Shown here: piece by piece, positions 8,533 through 16,710 of the stretch
Position numbering within the stretch: the stretch's first letter is position 1
Layout: every line of letters starts with the position of its first letter
NCBI RefSeq assembly: GCF_018736085.1
Contig: NZ_CP076134.1
Coordinates: 868,001 to 932,000 of the forward strand
Length of the DNA: 64,000 bases
Source of the DNA: Bradyrhizobium sediminis
Lineage (GTDB): Bacteria; Pseudomonadota; Alphaproteobacteria; Rhizobiales; Xanthobacteraceae
Reading direction: 5' to 3'
Notes under the pieces: generated by a model
Database searches by the model: none
What the model was told of the DNA's origin: nothing
The model's input: only the letters and a program-made list of their open reading frames with translations
Position numbers and translations under genes: made by a program

Positions 8533-9038
8533 CTTTGTCCCACCCGTCTGAGTCGGGGCGAACCTAATGTCCTGCACTTAAATGCCGGGTAAGAAAAACG
8601 GTTAAGGCGAGGTTTGCGGCTATGCCTGCCAGGTGCGCCCGGGGAAAGTGACGGAGCCCGAATTCGCAGGCAGTGACAAAAGGCCCGCCATCGAGTGAGC
8701 GTTCGCATGGCCTTGCGCCGGAATGAGTCGTGAATCTCCCGGCCCGTATAAATACGGGATTGGTCGCGTGTGGTTCTTTACCGTTGCGCTTTGAGGCGGA
8801 TGCTTACAAGCTCAGGACGTCAGGAACGCCCCCGATGTCTTCTTTGCGGAGGAGAGCTTGGTCTCGAATCCGTGCCGGCTCGGTAACTCACACTGAGAGA
8901 GCGGTTCGACTGCCTTGCAAGTTCGGAAGTGGACCGGCCCGAAAAGGTCTGGATGCGGGCGTAGTAGAAAATTCATCATTCGCCTTCCGTCCGATTCTTC
9001 CACCGAACATCTCGCATCCAGCGATCGCGACTCCCGGA
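8533..9038. other. Intergenic region with a 16-nt palindrome
   Basis: 506 nt between the start of the GGDEF-EAL gene and the end of the CoA-transferase operon. Open frames here lack ribosome sites or family resemblance. The one distinct element is the perfect palindrome CCCGTATAAATACGGG at 8743-8758, two 7-nt arms about a 2-nt centre, of unknown role. Confidence 0.5.
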
Positions 9039-9782
9039 CTACGCCGCTTCCATCATCGCGCGCGCGAAGGCGGGGTAGGTCTCGGACAGCTCGCCCATGA
9101 TTCGTCCCCGCAGCAGCGCCAGTGTTTCGGCATCGGGAGCGGCGGTGGTGGGAACGATCTGCGGCTCGCGGTAGTCGAAGCCGGTATTGGCGCGGATGTC
9201 GGCAGGCGAATAACCCGGATGCACCGAGCGCAGGGAAAAGCCGCCGCGGGCGCGGTCGAAATCGAATAACGCCATGTTGGTGAGGAGCGCGTGCGGCCCG
9301 CCGCGGCGCGCCACTTCAGGCGTCGAGGCCGCCGCGCTGACGAAGTCGACCGCGGGGACGAAGACGCGCCGCGAGTGTTCCTCGCGGAACAGGATGACGC
9401 GTGGGATCAGGTGATAGAGATAGGCCGAGCCGAACGATCCCGGCCATCGCACGCCGGTTTTCGGGTACTCGCCGGTGCCGACCAGGTTGATGTTGCCGCT
9501 TCCGTCGATCTGTCCGCCGCCGAGGAAGAAGGCGTCGACGCGGCCCTGCGCCGCGCAGTCGAACAACTCCACGCCGCCGTTGGTGAAGAAATTATGCTGT
9601 TGCGATCCCAGGATCGAAATCCGGACCGGCGGCTTGCCGTCACGCTCGTTGCGCGCGCGCAGCAGCATGGCGCCGGCAGCCGGAATCGGCGACGAGGCGC
9701 CGACCGCGACGTGGCGGATACCGTCGAGCAGATCGGCGATGGTGGCAATCAGGATTTCCCGGCGTTCGCGCTCGTTTGCCAT
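9039..9782 (-). CDS. CoA-transferase family protein, beta subunit
   Basis: A 247-aa subunit of the family I CoA-transferase group (glutaconate CoA-transferase / IpdB-like), expected to pair with the subunit encoded just upstream. Seen: GASSPIPAAGAMLLRA near the N-terminus, FFLGGGQIDGSGNIN, and a C-terminal PGYSPADIRANTGFDY block typical of the beta subunit. In glutaconate CoA-transferase a catalytic Glu lies in an IVESG-like strand; here the corresponding strand reads ISILGSQQH, with no Glu. The ATG at 9782 lies 5 nt after the alpha-subunit stop; upstream codons of the open frame overlap that gene and are rejected. It is the last gene of the TRAP operon. Confidence 0.85.
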   Translation of the reverse strand: MANERERREILIATIADLLDGIRHVAVGASSPIPAAGAMLLRARNERDGKPPVRISILGSQQHNFFTNGGVELFDCAAQGRVDAFFLGGGQIDGSGNINLVGTGEYPKTGVRWPGSFGSAYLYHLIPRVILFREEHSRRVFVPAVDFVSAAASTPEVARRGGPHALLTNMALFDFDRARGGFSLRSVHPGYSPADIRANTGFDYREPQIVPTTAAPDAETLALLRGRIMGELSETYPAFARAMMEAA

Positions 9783-9787
9783 GGCGG

Positions 9788-10600
9788 TCACGCCACCTGC
9801 CTGCGGCGGCCGAGGAAACCGGAGAGATAGGCGCGAAAGCCTTCCTCGGTCCGCGCCATCGCGGCGTAGCGCGCGACTTCCGCGTCGTCGCCGGGATATT
9901 CGTCCCACAGCGGCAGCGGCCAGGCGCCGCGCTCGGCGACCGCAATCCGGTCGACATAAAGCGAGGGCAGCACGCCCGCGGCCGAGTCTTCCGTTGCCAA
10001 TAGACTGCGGTCGACGATGCGCTCCACCGTGACCAAGGTCCGTTTGGCGGCATAGGCCATCGCCGCCAGTTCGCGGTGGCGGCCGATCCGGATATTGCCG
10101 GCGCGATCGGCCTCGGGAGCGTGAAACAGCGCGATGTCGGGCGCAATGGCCGGCACCACCACGACCTTGCCGGCCTCGCCGACGGGGCTGTCGATCACCT
10201 TCCAGTCCGGCCGCACCCGCAGCAGATCGCTGCCGACGATGCCGGCGATCGGCATGAAGGGCACGCCTTTCTGGGCGGCCAGCAGGCCGGCAAAGATCGC
10301 GGGGCAGGTCGAATCGCGCAAGCTGAACGCGCCGTCGCGGACGGCGGCGCCGAACCGCGGTGCGGCGCCGGCCTCGCCCAGCGAAACCGCGCTGGTCTCC
10401 AGCGCGCCCACCATCCCGGCGCCGATCAGCAGATCGGCCTGCATGCCGCTGATCGGCACGCAGACGATACGGAGGTCCGTGGTGCCGGCCTCGATCAGCG
10501 CTGCGGTCGCCGCCATCGACACGCCCTCGACGGGGATCGCGATCGACTGGCCCGGTCTGACGAGTTCGGCCAGCGCTTCGAGCGAAACGATCTCTGCCAT
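9788..10600 (-). CDS. CoA-transferase family protein, alpha subunit
   Basis: A 270-aa alpha subunit of the glutaconate-CoA-transferase / IpdA type. Seen: VRPGQSIAIPVEG near residue 15, ALIEAGTTDLRIVCVPISGMQADLLIGAG, a SLGEAGAAPRF segment where the family places its substrate loop and, in IpdA-type enzymes, a key Glu, then VIDSPVGEAGKVVVVPAIAPDIALFHAPEADRAGNIRI. The ATG at 10600 follows GGGAGG-type bases. It is followed by the beta subunit and preceded by TRAP permease genes, so the likely job is to attach CoA to, or remove it from, the acid the transporter brings in. The substrate is unknown. Confidence 0.85.
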   Translation of the reverse strand: MAEIVSLEALAELVRPGQSIAIPVEGVSMAATAALIEAGTTDLRIVCVPISGMQADLLIGAGMVGALETSAVSLGEAGAAPRFGAAVRDGAFSLRDSTCPAIFAGLLAAQKGVPFMPIAGIVGSDLLRVRPDWKVIDSPVGEAGKVVVVPAIAPDIALFHAPEADRAGNIRIGRHRELAAMAYAAKRTLVTVERIVDRSLLATEDSAAGVLPSLYVDRIAVAERGAWPLPLWDEYPGDDAEVARYAAMARTEEGFRAYLSGFLGRRRQVA

Positions 10601-10752
10601 GGGAGGTTCCTTGGGCTGTTCCTCAGCTGTCTGCGTTTTCCGTCATGATATCCATTTCCGGTTCATGCGAAAGCCGCACGCGGCGAGGGGCGGCGATGCG
10701 GCGATCGCATCGCTTGCCGCCTTTCGGGATATGCGAGTGCCGAGGCGTCCGC

Positions 10753-12639
10753 TCAACCGCCGTACAGATAATTCGGCAGCCACAGCGTCAGGCCCGGCCA
10801 GATGTACATGAAGATCATGCAGACGATGACGATCAGCATGTAGGGCATCATGCCGGCGAAGATCTGGTTGAGGGTGACGTGCTTCGGCGCCACGCCCTTC
10901 AGGTAGAACGCCGACATCGCCACCGGCGGCGACAGGAACGCCGCCTGCAGGTTCACGAACACCAAGACGCCCCACAGGATCGGGTCGATGTTGAAGTGCT
11001 TCAGCATCGGCAGGAAGATCGGCACGAAGATCACGATGATCTCGGTCCATTCCAGCGGCCATCCCAGGATGAAGATGATCGCCTGCGACAGGATCATGAA
11101 CTGGACCGGCGTCATGTTGAGCGACAGCACCCAGGTCTCCAGGAGCGCCTGGCCGCCGAGGATCGCAAACACCGCGGAGAACAGCGCCGAGCCCACGAAC
11201 AGCCAGCACACCATCGAGGTGGTCTTGGCGGTGAGGAACACCGCTTCCTTGGTGCGCTTCCAGTCCAGCGTGCGGGCCTGGAACGCGAGCAGGAAGGCGC
11301 CGGCGGCGCCGACCGCGGCGGATTCCGTCGCCGTGGTGATGCCGAGCAGGATTACCGCCAGCACGATCACCGTCAAAATGCCGAGCGGCATCACCGAGGA
11401 GATCAACAACCGCAGCACCTCGAACTGTTCGGCCTCCATGATCCAGTAGTAATAGAGCAATAGCAGGCCGAAGATGCCGCAGATGAACGCGAAGTAGATG
11501 TAGAACTCCGGCGCTGGCCCGGCCTCCGAGGGCGCGGCCGTGATCTTGCCGCGGAGTTCGGCGCTGCCCATCTGCTGCAGCGCTTCCGGCTCCTCCTTGG
11601 TCGCGGCTCCGGCTTTGTGGCCGGCGCCGAGTTCCTCGAGCTTTTCTTCCGCAGGCTGCGTGCTCGCGCCGGCGCCGAGCTGCTGGGGCGCGGTTTCCAG
11701 GCGCTGCTGGGTGGTCGCCGCGACCGGCGTCGGGAGGTCCGGCTGCTGGTGGATCACGACATACCACCATGCCGCCCCCAGCGTGGCCAGCGTCAGCACC
11801 AGCGGGATCAGCGCGTAGCCGAGATTTTTCAGCAGCATCGGGTAGCCGATGCGGGCGCCGTCGGCGGTGATGCTCATGGCCCTGGCCGGCGACAGCACGG
11901 CGGCGAACAGCGCCGGCAGCATCTTGCGCGAATAGGCCTGCTGCAACTCGGCGACCCATGGCCGGACCGGAACCCGGGTCTCGCTCTCGGGCAGCTTTGG
12001 CGCGATCTTCGGGTTCAGCAGCGCCCAGCCGATGACGTAGACGAGATAGAGGAGCGCCAGGAAGAAGCCCGGAAACATCGCCGCGGCGTAGAGCTTGACC
12101 ACCGACTGCCCGGCGACCGCGGCATAGACGATGATCATCACCGAGGGCGGAATCAGGATTCCGAGCGTGCCGCCGGCGGTGATGACGCCGGCAGCGAGCC
12201 TCACGTCATATCCGGCCTTCAGCATCGGATTGAAGGCGATCACGCCCATCAGCACCACGACGGCGCCGACCAGGCCCGAGGCGATGCCCCAGAAGGTGCA
12301 GACGATCAGGGTCGCGACCGCGAGCGAAGCCGGCACGCGACGGAAGGCGAGCTGGATCGAATAGAACATCTTGTCGACCAGCGCGCCGCGCTCCATGACG
12401 TAGCCCATCAGCACGAACAGCGGAATCGAGATCAGGACGTCGTTGGTCATCGCGCCGTAGGTGCGCTGGACCATCAGGTCGAAGATATGATTGTCGGCCC
12501 AGGCCTCGCCGCCGCGGTAATAGGCGAAGAAGCCGAAGAACATGCCAAGGCCCATCAGCGTGAACGCGGTCGGGAAACCCATCACGATGACGACCACGAT
12601 TAAGCCGAGCATCAGGAGCCCGAGTGCCGGATCGCTCAT
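10753..12639 (-). CDS. TRAP transporter large permease (DctM type) with a large internal insertion
   Basis: A 628-aa inner-membrane permease of a tripartite ATP-independent periplasmic transporter, which uses an ion gradient to import organic acids delivered by a binding protein. DctM signatures: MGFPTAFTLMGLG near the N-terminus, ISIPLFVLMGYVMERG, GIASGLVGAVVVLMG, AAGVITAGGTLGILIPPS, TATESAAVGAAGAFLLA and AAFLSPPVAMSAFYLKGVAP near the end. A typical DctM is about 425 aa; here roughly residues 230-400 are extra, with two added membrane segments around a hydrophilic Gln/Glu/Ala-rich linker. The start overlaps the small-permease stop by 4 nt. Confidence 0.92.
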   Translation of the reverse strand: MSDPALGLLMLGLIVVVIVMGFPTAFTLMGLGMFFGFFAYYRGGEAWADNHIFDLMVQRTYGAMTNDVLISIPLFVLMGYVMERGALVDKMFYSIQLAFRRVPASLAVATLIVCTFWGIASGLVGAVVVLMGVIAFNPMLKAGYDVRLAAGVITAGGTLGILIPPSVMIIVYAAVAGQSVVKLYAAAMFPGFFLALLYLVYVIGWALLNPKIAPKLPESETRVPVRPWVAELQQAYSRKMLPALFAAVLSPARAMSITADGARIGYPMLLKNLGYALIPLVLTLATLGAAWWYVVIHQQPDLPTPVAATTQQRLETAPQQLGAGASTQPAEEKLEELGAGHKAGAATKEEPEALQQMGSAELRGKITAAPSEAGPAPEFYIYFAFICGIFGLLLLYYYWIMEAEQFEVLRLLISSVMPLGILTVIVLAVILLGITTATESAAVGAAGAFLLAFQARTLDWKRTKEAVFLTAKTTSMVCWLFVGSALFSAVFAILGGQALLETWVLSLNMTPVQFMILSQAIIFILGWPLEWTEIIVIFVPIFLPMLKHFNIDPILWGVLVFVNLQAAFLSPPVAMSAFYLKGVAPKHVTLNQIFAGMMPYMLIVIVCMIFMYIWPGLTLWLPNYLYGG

Positions 12640-13304
12640 TTCAAAAGGTCTCCGCCCATGCCGCGCTGCCGCGCGCTCTCCTCAATGTCCTGCGCGTGCT
12701 CGATCGCGGCCCTGCGCGTCTCCTCATCGACATGTTCGGAGAGCGCCAGCTGCTCCTCGACCACGTCGATTTCGCTGACGTCCTTGAGCCGGCTCGGCCA
12801 CACCCCGGTCTTCAGGCAGACGATGCTGCGCACGATTTCGGCCGCGCCCTGCAGCAGCAAGAGCGCCCCCGCCAGGGGAATCATGAATTTGAAATGGTAG
12901 ACCGGCGGTCCTTCCGCGGTGACGTTGGAATGCTCGTTGATCCGCCATGAGTCCGAGGCGTAGTCCCAGCCGGCGTATAGCAGCGCCGCGATGCCGGGCA
13001 GGAAGAACACGATGTAGAGCACGAGATCGAGCCCGGCCTGGGTGCGCGGCCGCATCGAACTGTAGAGAAAGTCGCCGCGGACATGGGCGTTCTGCGCCAG
13101 TGTGTAGGCGCCGCCGATCATGAACAGGGTGCCGTACAGCATGTTGGAGGCGTCGAAGATCCACGCCGTCGGCATATTGAGAATATAGCGCTTGAAGACC
13201 TCGGCGCAAACCAGGGCCATCAGCCCGACGATCAGCCAGGCCGCGGCCTTGCCGGTCCAGGTGCTGATGCCGTCGATCGTGTGCAGGAAGCGCTGCGCGT
13301 TCAT
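12636..13304 (-). CDS. TRAP transporter small permease (DctQ type)
   Basis: A 222-aa four-helix membrane subunit that pairs with the large permease. Membrane segments: AAAWLIVGLMALVCAEVF, ASNMLYGTLFMIGGAYTLA, DLVLYIVFFLPGIAALLYAG and FKFMIPLAGALLLLQGAAEI. The family motif W-x-F-x2-S(N) near the second helix and NAHVRGDFLYSS after it are visible. A long acidic cytoplasmic tail rich in Glu and Arg is unusual for DctQ. I chose the ATG at 13304 (MNAQRFLHTIDG); the frame opens 21 codons further up and MTVPKTLE is an alternative. The stop overlaps the DctM start, indicating coupling. Confidence 0.88.
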   Translation of the reverse strand: MNAQRFLHTIDGISTWTGKAAAWLIVGLMALVCAEVFKRYILNMPTAWIFDASNMLYGTLFMIGGAYTLAQNAHVRGDFLYSSMRPRTQAGLDLVLYIVFFLPGIAALLYAGWDYASDSWRINEHSNVTAEGPPVYHFKFMIPLAGALLLLQGAAEIVRSIVCLKTGVWPSRLKDVSEIDVVEEQLALSEHVDEETRRAAIEHAQDIEESARQRGMGGDLLK

Positions 13305-13416
13305 GGGATGTCTTGCCGCAGGTTCGAGTGTTTTCGGTACCGTCATCATGACAATACAACGCATCACCCGGGCATTGGCTAGCCCGGATGACGCGTCGCC
13401 GGTACGGACTATACCG

Positions 13417-14553
13417 TCAGGTCTTCTTCTTGGCGTTCGGCCCGAAGTAGTGGTTGTAGGCCATACGGCGGTTCACCACCGTATCCTGCTCCCACTGGGT
13501 CGCACGCTTGGCGAACGCCAGCTGGGAGGCGACGATTTCCTTGAACAGCGGATTTTCCGCCGACTTCTTCTCCACGACCGCGTCGTAGATCTCCAGCTGC
13601 TTCTGCAGGATCGCGTCCGGCGTCTTGTAGAATTTGACCTTATCCTTGGTCTGCAGTTCCTCGTAGTCCTTGGAATAGCGATCGATCGCCTTCCAGGCCA
13701 TGTCCTGACCAGCCGCCTCGGTGGCGTTGGCGATGATCGCTTTCATCTTTTCGGGCAGGGCGTCGTATTTGGTCTTGTTGAACATGATCTCGAACTGCTC
13801 GGCGTTCTGGTGGTAGCTCTGCAGCATGCAGACCTTGGAAACGTCCGCGAAGCCGAGAATGCGGTCCGAGGTGGCGTTGTTGAACTCGGCGGCATCGAGC
13901 AGGCCGCGGTCCATCGCCGAGACGATTTCGCCGCCGGGCAACGCGTTCACCGCGGCGCCCATGCCGGTGAACACGTCGATCGAGATGCCGACCGTGCGGA
14001 ACTTGACGCCCTTGAGGTCGTCCGCCTTGGTGACCGGTTTCTTGAACCAGCCGAGCGGCTGGGTCGGCATCGGCCCGTAGGGAAACGAGACGACGTTGGC
14101 GCCGATCGAGGCGTACAGCTTCGCGAGCAGTTCCTTGCCGCCGCCATATTTGTGCCAGGCGAGCAGCATGTTGGCGTCCATCGCATAGCCCGGGCCGGAG
14201 CCCCACAGCGCCAGCGCGGTCTGCTTGCCGTAGTGATAGACCAGCACGCCGTGGCCGCCGTCGAGGGTGCCCTTCGACACCGCGTCGAGCAGGCCGAAAG
14301 CGGGCACGACCGCGCCTGCGGGAAGCACCTCGATCTTGAGGTCGCCGCCGGTCATGTCGTTGACCTTCTTGGCGTAGTCCAGCGCGTATTCGTGGAAGAT
14401 GTCCTTGGCCGGCCAGGTGCTCTGCCAGCGCATGCTGATCGGGCCCTGCGCGCTGACAATGGTTGGCGCCGTGACCGTTGCGGCGGCGCCCGCGGCGGCC
14501 GTTTTCAGAAAGCGGCGGCGGCTGGAAGTGGTGTCCTTCTTGGAGGTCGTCAT
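13417..14553 (-). CDS. TRAP transporter substrate-binding protein (DctP type), Tat-exported
   Basis: A 378-aa periplasmic binding protein. The N-terminus carries a twin-arginine signal, SSRRRFLKTAAAGAAATV, with cleavage likely near SAQG, so it is exported folded. Mature features of the DctP family: RWQSTWPAKDIFHEYA, VLPAGAVVPAFGLLDAVSKGTLDGGHG, LKGVKFRTVGISIDVF and EFNNATSDRILGF. It resembles the mannitol/chloroaromatic-type TRAP group, whose members often bind keto or aromatic acids. It is the promoter-proximal gene of the leftward operon leading to the permeases and CoA-transferase; 112 nt separate it from DctQ and include a short hairpin near 13368-13387. Confidence 0.92.
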   Translation of the reverse strand: MTTSKKDTTSSRRRFLKTAAAGAAATVTAPTIVSAQGPISMRWQSTWPAKDIFHEYALDYAKKVNDMTGGDLKIEVLPAGAVVPAFGLLDAVSKGTLDGGHGVLVYHYGKQTALALWGSGPGYAMDANMLLAWHKYGGGKELLAKLYASIGANVVSFPYGPMPTQPLGWFKKPVTKADDLKGVKFRTVGISIDVFTGMGAAVNALPGGEIVSAMDRGLLDAAEFNNATSDRILGFADVSKVCMLQSYHQNAEQFEIMFNKTKYDALPEKMKAIIANATEAAGQDMAWKAIDRYSKDYEELQTKDKVKFYKTPDAILQKQLEIYDAVVEKKSAENPLFKEIVASQLAFAKRATQWEQDTVVNRRMAYNHYFGPNAKKKT

Positions 14554-14935
14554 GGTTTTCTCCCCGTTTTGACGGCGATCCCGGAAGGATACGCCCTTTA
14601 TTTATTGGCAGCGAGACAAAGACTTACGCGGGGGTTTGGCAAGAAGGTTCGAAACGATGCGACGCTTCGACGCGGCCCACGGTCAGTAGTTGACAACCCA
14701 TCTCTGAATTTATTCCCGCTGTTGCGCACTTTAGTTGCCGGCCGGCAAAAATCAATCGAGCCCTGGATTACCTTTTGGTTCGACGCCGCTGCTTATTGCG
14801 CCGCACGCGTTGATCTTGCGAAGCAGTCGCAGCAAGTGCTGCAGCACCCCGGTGCCGTCGCGCCATTCGGCTGGTGCGCCGGCGGGGAATCAGCGCTATC
14901 TCGGGCGTCGGAGGCCGAAGGGGTCTTCGGTCGGG
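14554..14935. other. Divergent intergenic region
   Basis: 382 nt between the start of the leftward TRAP operon and the start of the rightward thioesterase gene. Promoters for both are expected here. A small AT-rich patch lies near 14600-14612. I see no repeat, RNA gene or recognisable operator. Confidence 0.5.
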
Positions 14936-15403
14936 ATGATCGAGATGGGCAGCCGGCGGGAAGTCGAGAGCATCGAGGCGGTGATCCACCGCATGTTCGA
15001 GGAGATGATCCCGTTCAACCGCGTGATCGGTCTTAGGATCGATTCACTCGACCCCAAGGCGCCGCGGCTGCGGTTCGACATGCGGCCGGAGCTGGTCGGC
15101 AACCCGGTGCGCCAGATCCTGCATGGCGGTGTCATCTCGGCGACCCTGGACGTGGTCGGCGGCCTCGCCATTGCGCTGGCCTCGATCGCCGAAAAGGGCG
15201 TCGCGGCGACGGCGAAGCAGTTTCCCAATGTCGGCACCATCGACCTGCGCGTCGATTACCTGCGGCCGGGGCGCGGCCAGTATTTCGTCGCCACCGGCCG
15301 TGTCGTCAGGCTCGGCGGCCGCGTCGCGGTGGTGCACATGGAACTCGTCAACGACGCCGAAGAGCAGATCGCGACCGGCTCGGCGGCCTACATCATCGGC
15401 TGA
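14936..15403 (+). CDS. Hotdog-fold thioesterase (PaaI-like)
   Basis: A 155-aa single-hotdog acyl-CoA thioesterase-type protein. Seen: IPFNRVIGLRIDSLDPKAPRLRFDMRPE, the catalytic/substrate loop QILHGGVISATLDVVGGLA, DLRVDYLRPGRGQYFVATGRVVR and a closing strand NDAEEQIATGSAAY. No signal peptide is present. An ATG at 14936 and another at 14945 are both possible; residues upstream of 14936 are Ser/Arg-rich and look non-coding. It is transcribed away from the TRAP/CoA-transferase operon and could act on related CoA esters, but that is inference from position only. Confidence 0.85.
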   Translation: MIEMGSRREVESIEAVIHRMFEEMIPFNRVIGLRIDSLDPKAPRLRFDMRPELVGNPVRQILHGGVISATLDVVGGLAIALASIAEKGVAATAKQFPNVGTIDLRVDYLRPGRGQYFVATGRVVRLGGRVAVVHMELVNDAEEQIATGSAAYIIG

Positions 15404-15526
15404 CCCCGGCGCTCGCCGGGCTGCGCCCGATCATTTCAGCGGGTAGCCGAAGATCGATCGGGCGCCGGGCCGGCGGCGCCTCGCGAAGCAGGGCTCGATC
15501 CCGTGCCAGGGCGGAATCGGCCGGCG

Positions 15527-16402
15527 TCACTTCATCGCGATCTTTCCCGTAGCCACGTTCAGGATCGATCCGTCCTGAAGATTGATCCGGTAGATTTCCC
15601 GCAAGACGTTTCCGGCAAATCCCAATTCCACGATCGAAACGCTCTTCAACGATGTGGCAATTCCATTGGGCAGGATCTGGTTGAACTCGGCGGCCGTCTG
15701 ATTCCAGTACTTCTGCAACTCCGGGGTAAACTTCGCATTGCTGTAAACCAGCGTGTTATGCGGATTGTACGACCGCAGTTCCTTGCCATCCTTGATGACG
15801 TTGACGCCGCTGACGCCGACGGTTTTCACCAGCTCTTTTGCTGCATCGCTCATGTTGGCGTAGACCGGCCCGGTGCAGCGCGGCAGCGGGCCGTCACGCA
15901 GCGGGGTCAGTGCGGCGGTAGCCGCGGTGTTGAATGCCATCATGTTCTCGAAGCTCTCGCCTTCCTTGACGATACCAAGGTCGAGCCACCATGGCTGACC
16001 GGCGCCCTTGGCGGCTTCCGTGGTATAGAAATTCTTCAGGGTGACATTGAGAACCGGCGGCAGCTTCGGCAGCGCTTTGAGCATTTTTTCCGGCGTGGCC
16101 GGGTCTGCACTGTGGATATGCACCACTGTCACATGCGGGATGTTGTGATTCTGCGCTTCGGTGTCGAGTTTCGCGTTCAGAAGTTTTTCCCGCAGCAGGC
16201 CCTTGACCGTCGCGTCGAGGGTCTCGTTCACTTCCTTCGGGAGGGTGTAGACGAGGCCGAAGGTTCGCTGATGCGGACGAAAGGCGGCGCCCGAAAGCGC
16301 GCTGTTGTCGATCGCGACGTCCGCCGATGCCACGGGCGAAAACAGCGCCGATGCTCCTGCAACAAGCGCTGCTGCAATATGATTGGTCAGTCTCGAGGCC
16401 AT
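15527..16402 (-). CDS. Exported protein with two H-x-T motifs, 2H-phosphoesterase-like
   Basis: A 291-aa exported protein. The ATG at 16402 follows AAGGAAAG and starts a signal peptide (MASRLTNHIAAALVAG...PVASA). The mature part has two H-x-T-hydrophobic motifs, HVTVVHIH near residue 80 and HNTLVYSN near residue 220, the hallmark spacing class of the 2H phosphoesterase superfamily (2'-5' RNA ligase / cyclic phosphodiesterase fold). Also seen: RTFGLVYTLPKEVN before the first motif and PWWLDLG between them. A periplasmic location is unusual for that superfamily. A 65-nt relic of a second copy lies at 6230-6294. The role is unknown; the superfamily call is inference. Confidence 0.7.
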   Translation of the reverse strand: MASRLTNHIAAALVAGASALFSPVASADVAIDNSALSGAAFRPHQRTFGLVYTLPKEVNETLDATVKGLLREKLLNAKLDTEAQNHNIPHVTVVHIHSADPATPEKMLKALPKLPPVLNVTLKNFYTTEAAKGAGQPWWLDLGIVKEGESFENMMAFNTAATAALTPLRDGPLPRCTGPVYANMSDAAKELVKTVGVSGVNVIKDGKELRSYNPHNTLVYSNAKFTPELQKYWNQTAAEFNQILPNGIATSLKSVSIVELGFAGNVLREIYRINLQDGSILNVATGKIAMK

Positions 16403-16710
16403 GCCGCTTTCCTTATTGTCAGCGATAGGAAAATTCGATCGAGATCGCTCGTGTCCGCGTCGGGAGGTGCGATCGTCACGCTGCAAACTATGCATCCGGA
16501 ATGTGACAGCTGTGTTGCGGATGCGGGCCCGTTGCGCTCGGTCGGGAGAACGGAAAAATCCGGCGATGCCGGAAAGAAGACCTGCGATGGTGCGTAACCC
16601 AGGCATAGCCCGGGATTGCGCGTGGAATCGCTTTCCATGAGAGGAGCACTATAGCGCTCCATGGCGGGGCTCGCCGGGGATATTGTTATTCAGGCGATGC
16701 GGCCCTTGCC

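Noticed and set aside
8730..9269. A 179-codon plus-strand frame between the GGDEF-EAL gene and the CoA-transferase
   Set aside because: Its second half is antisense to the CoA-transferase beta subunit, and the first half has no ribosome site or domain.
13192..15036. A 614-codon plus-strand frame across the TRAP binding-protein gene
   Set aside because: Antisense shadow of the DctP gene, continuing through the intergenic region; no start site or domain.
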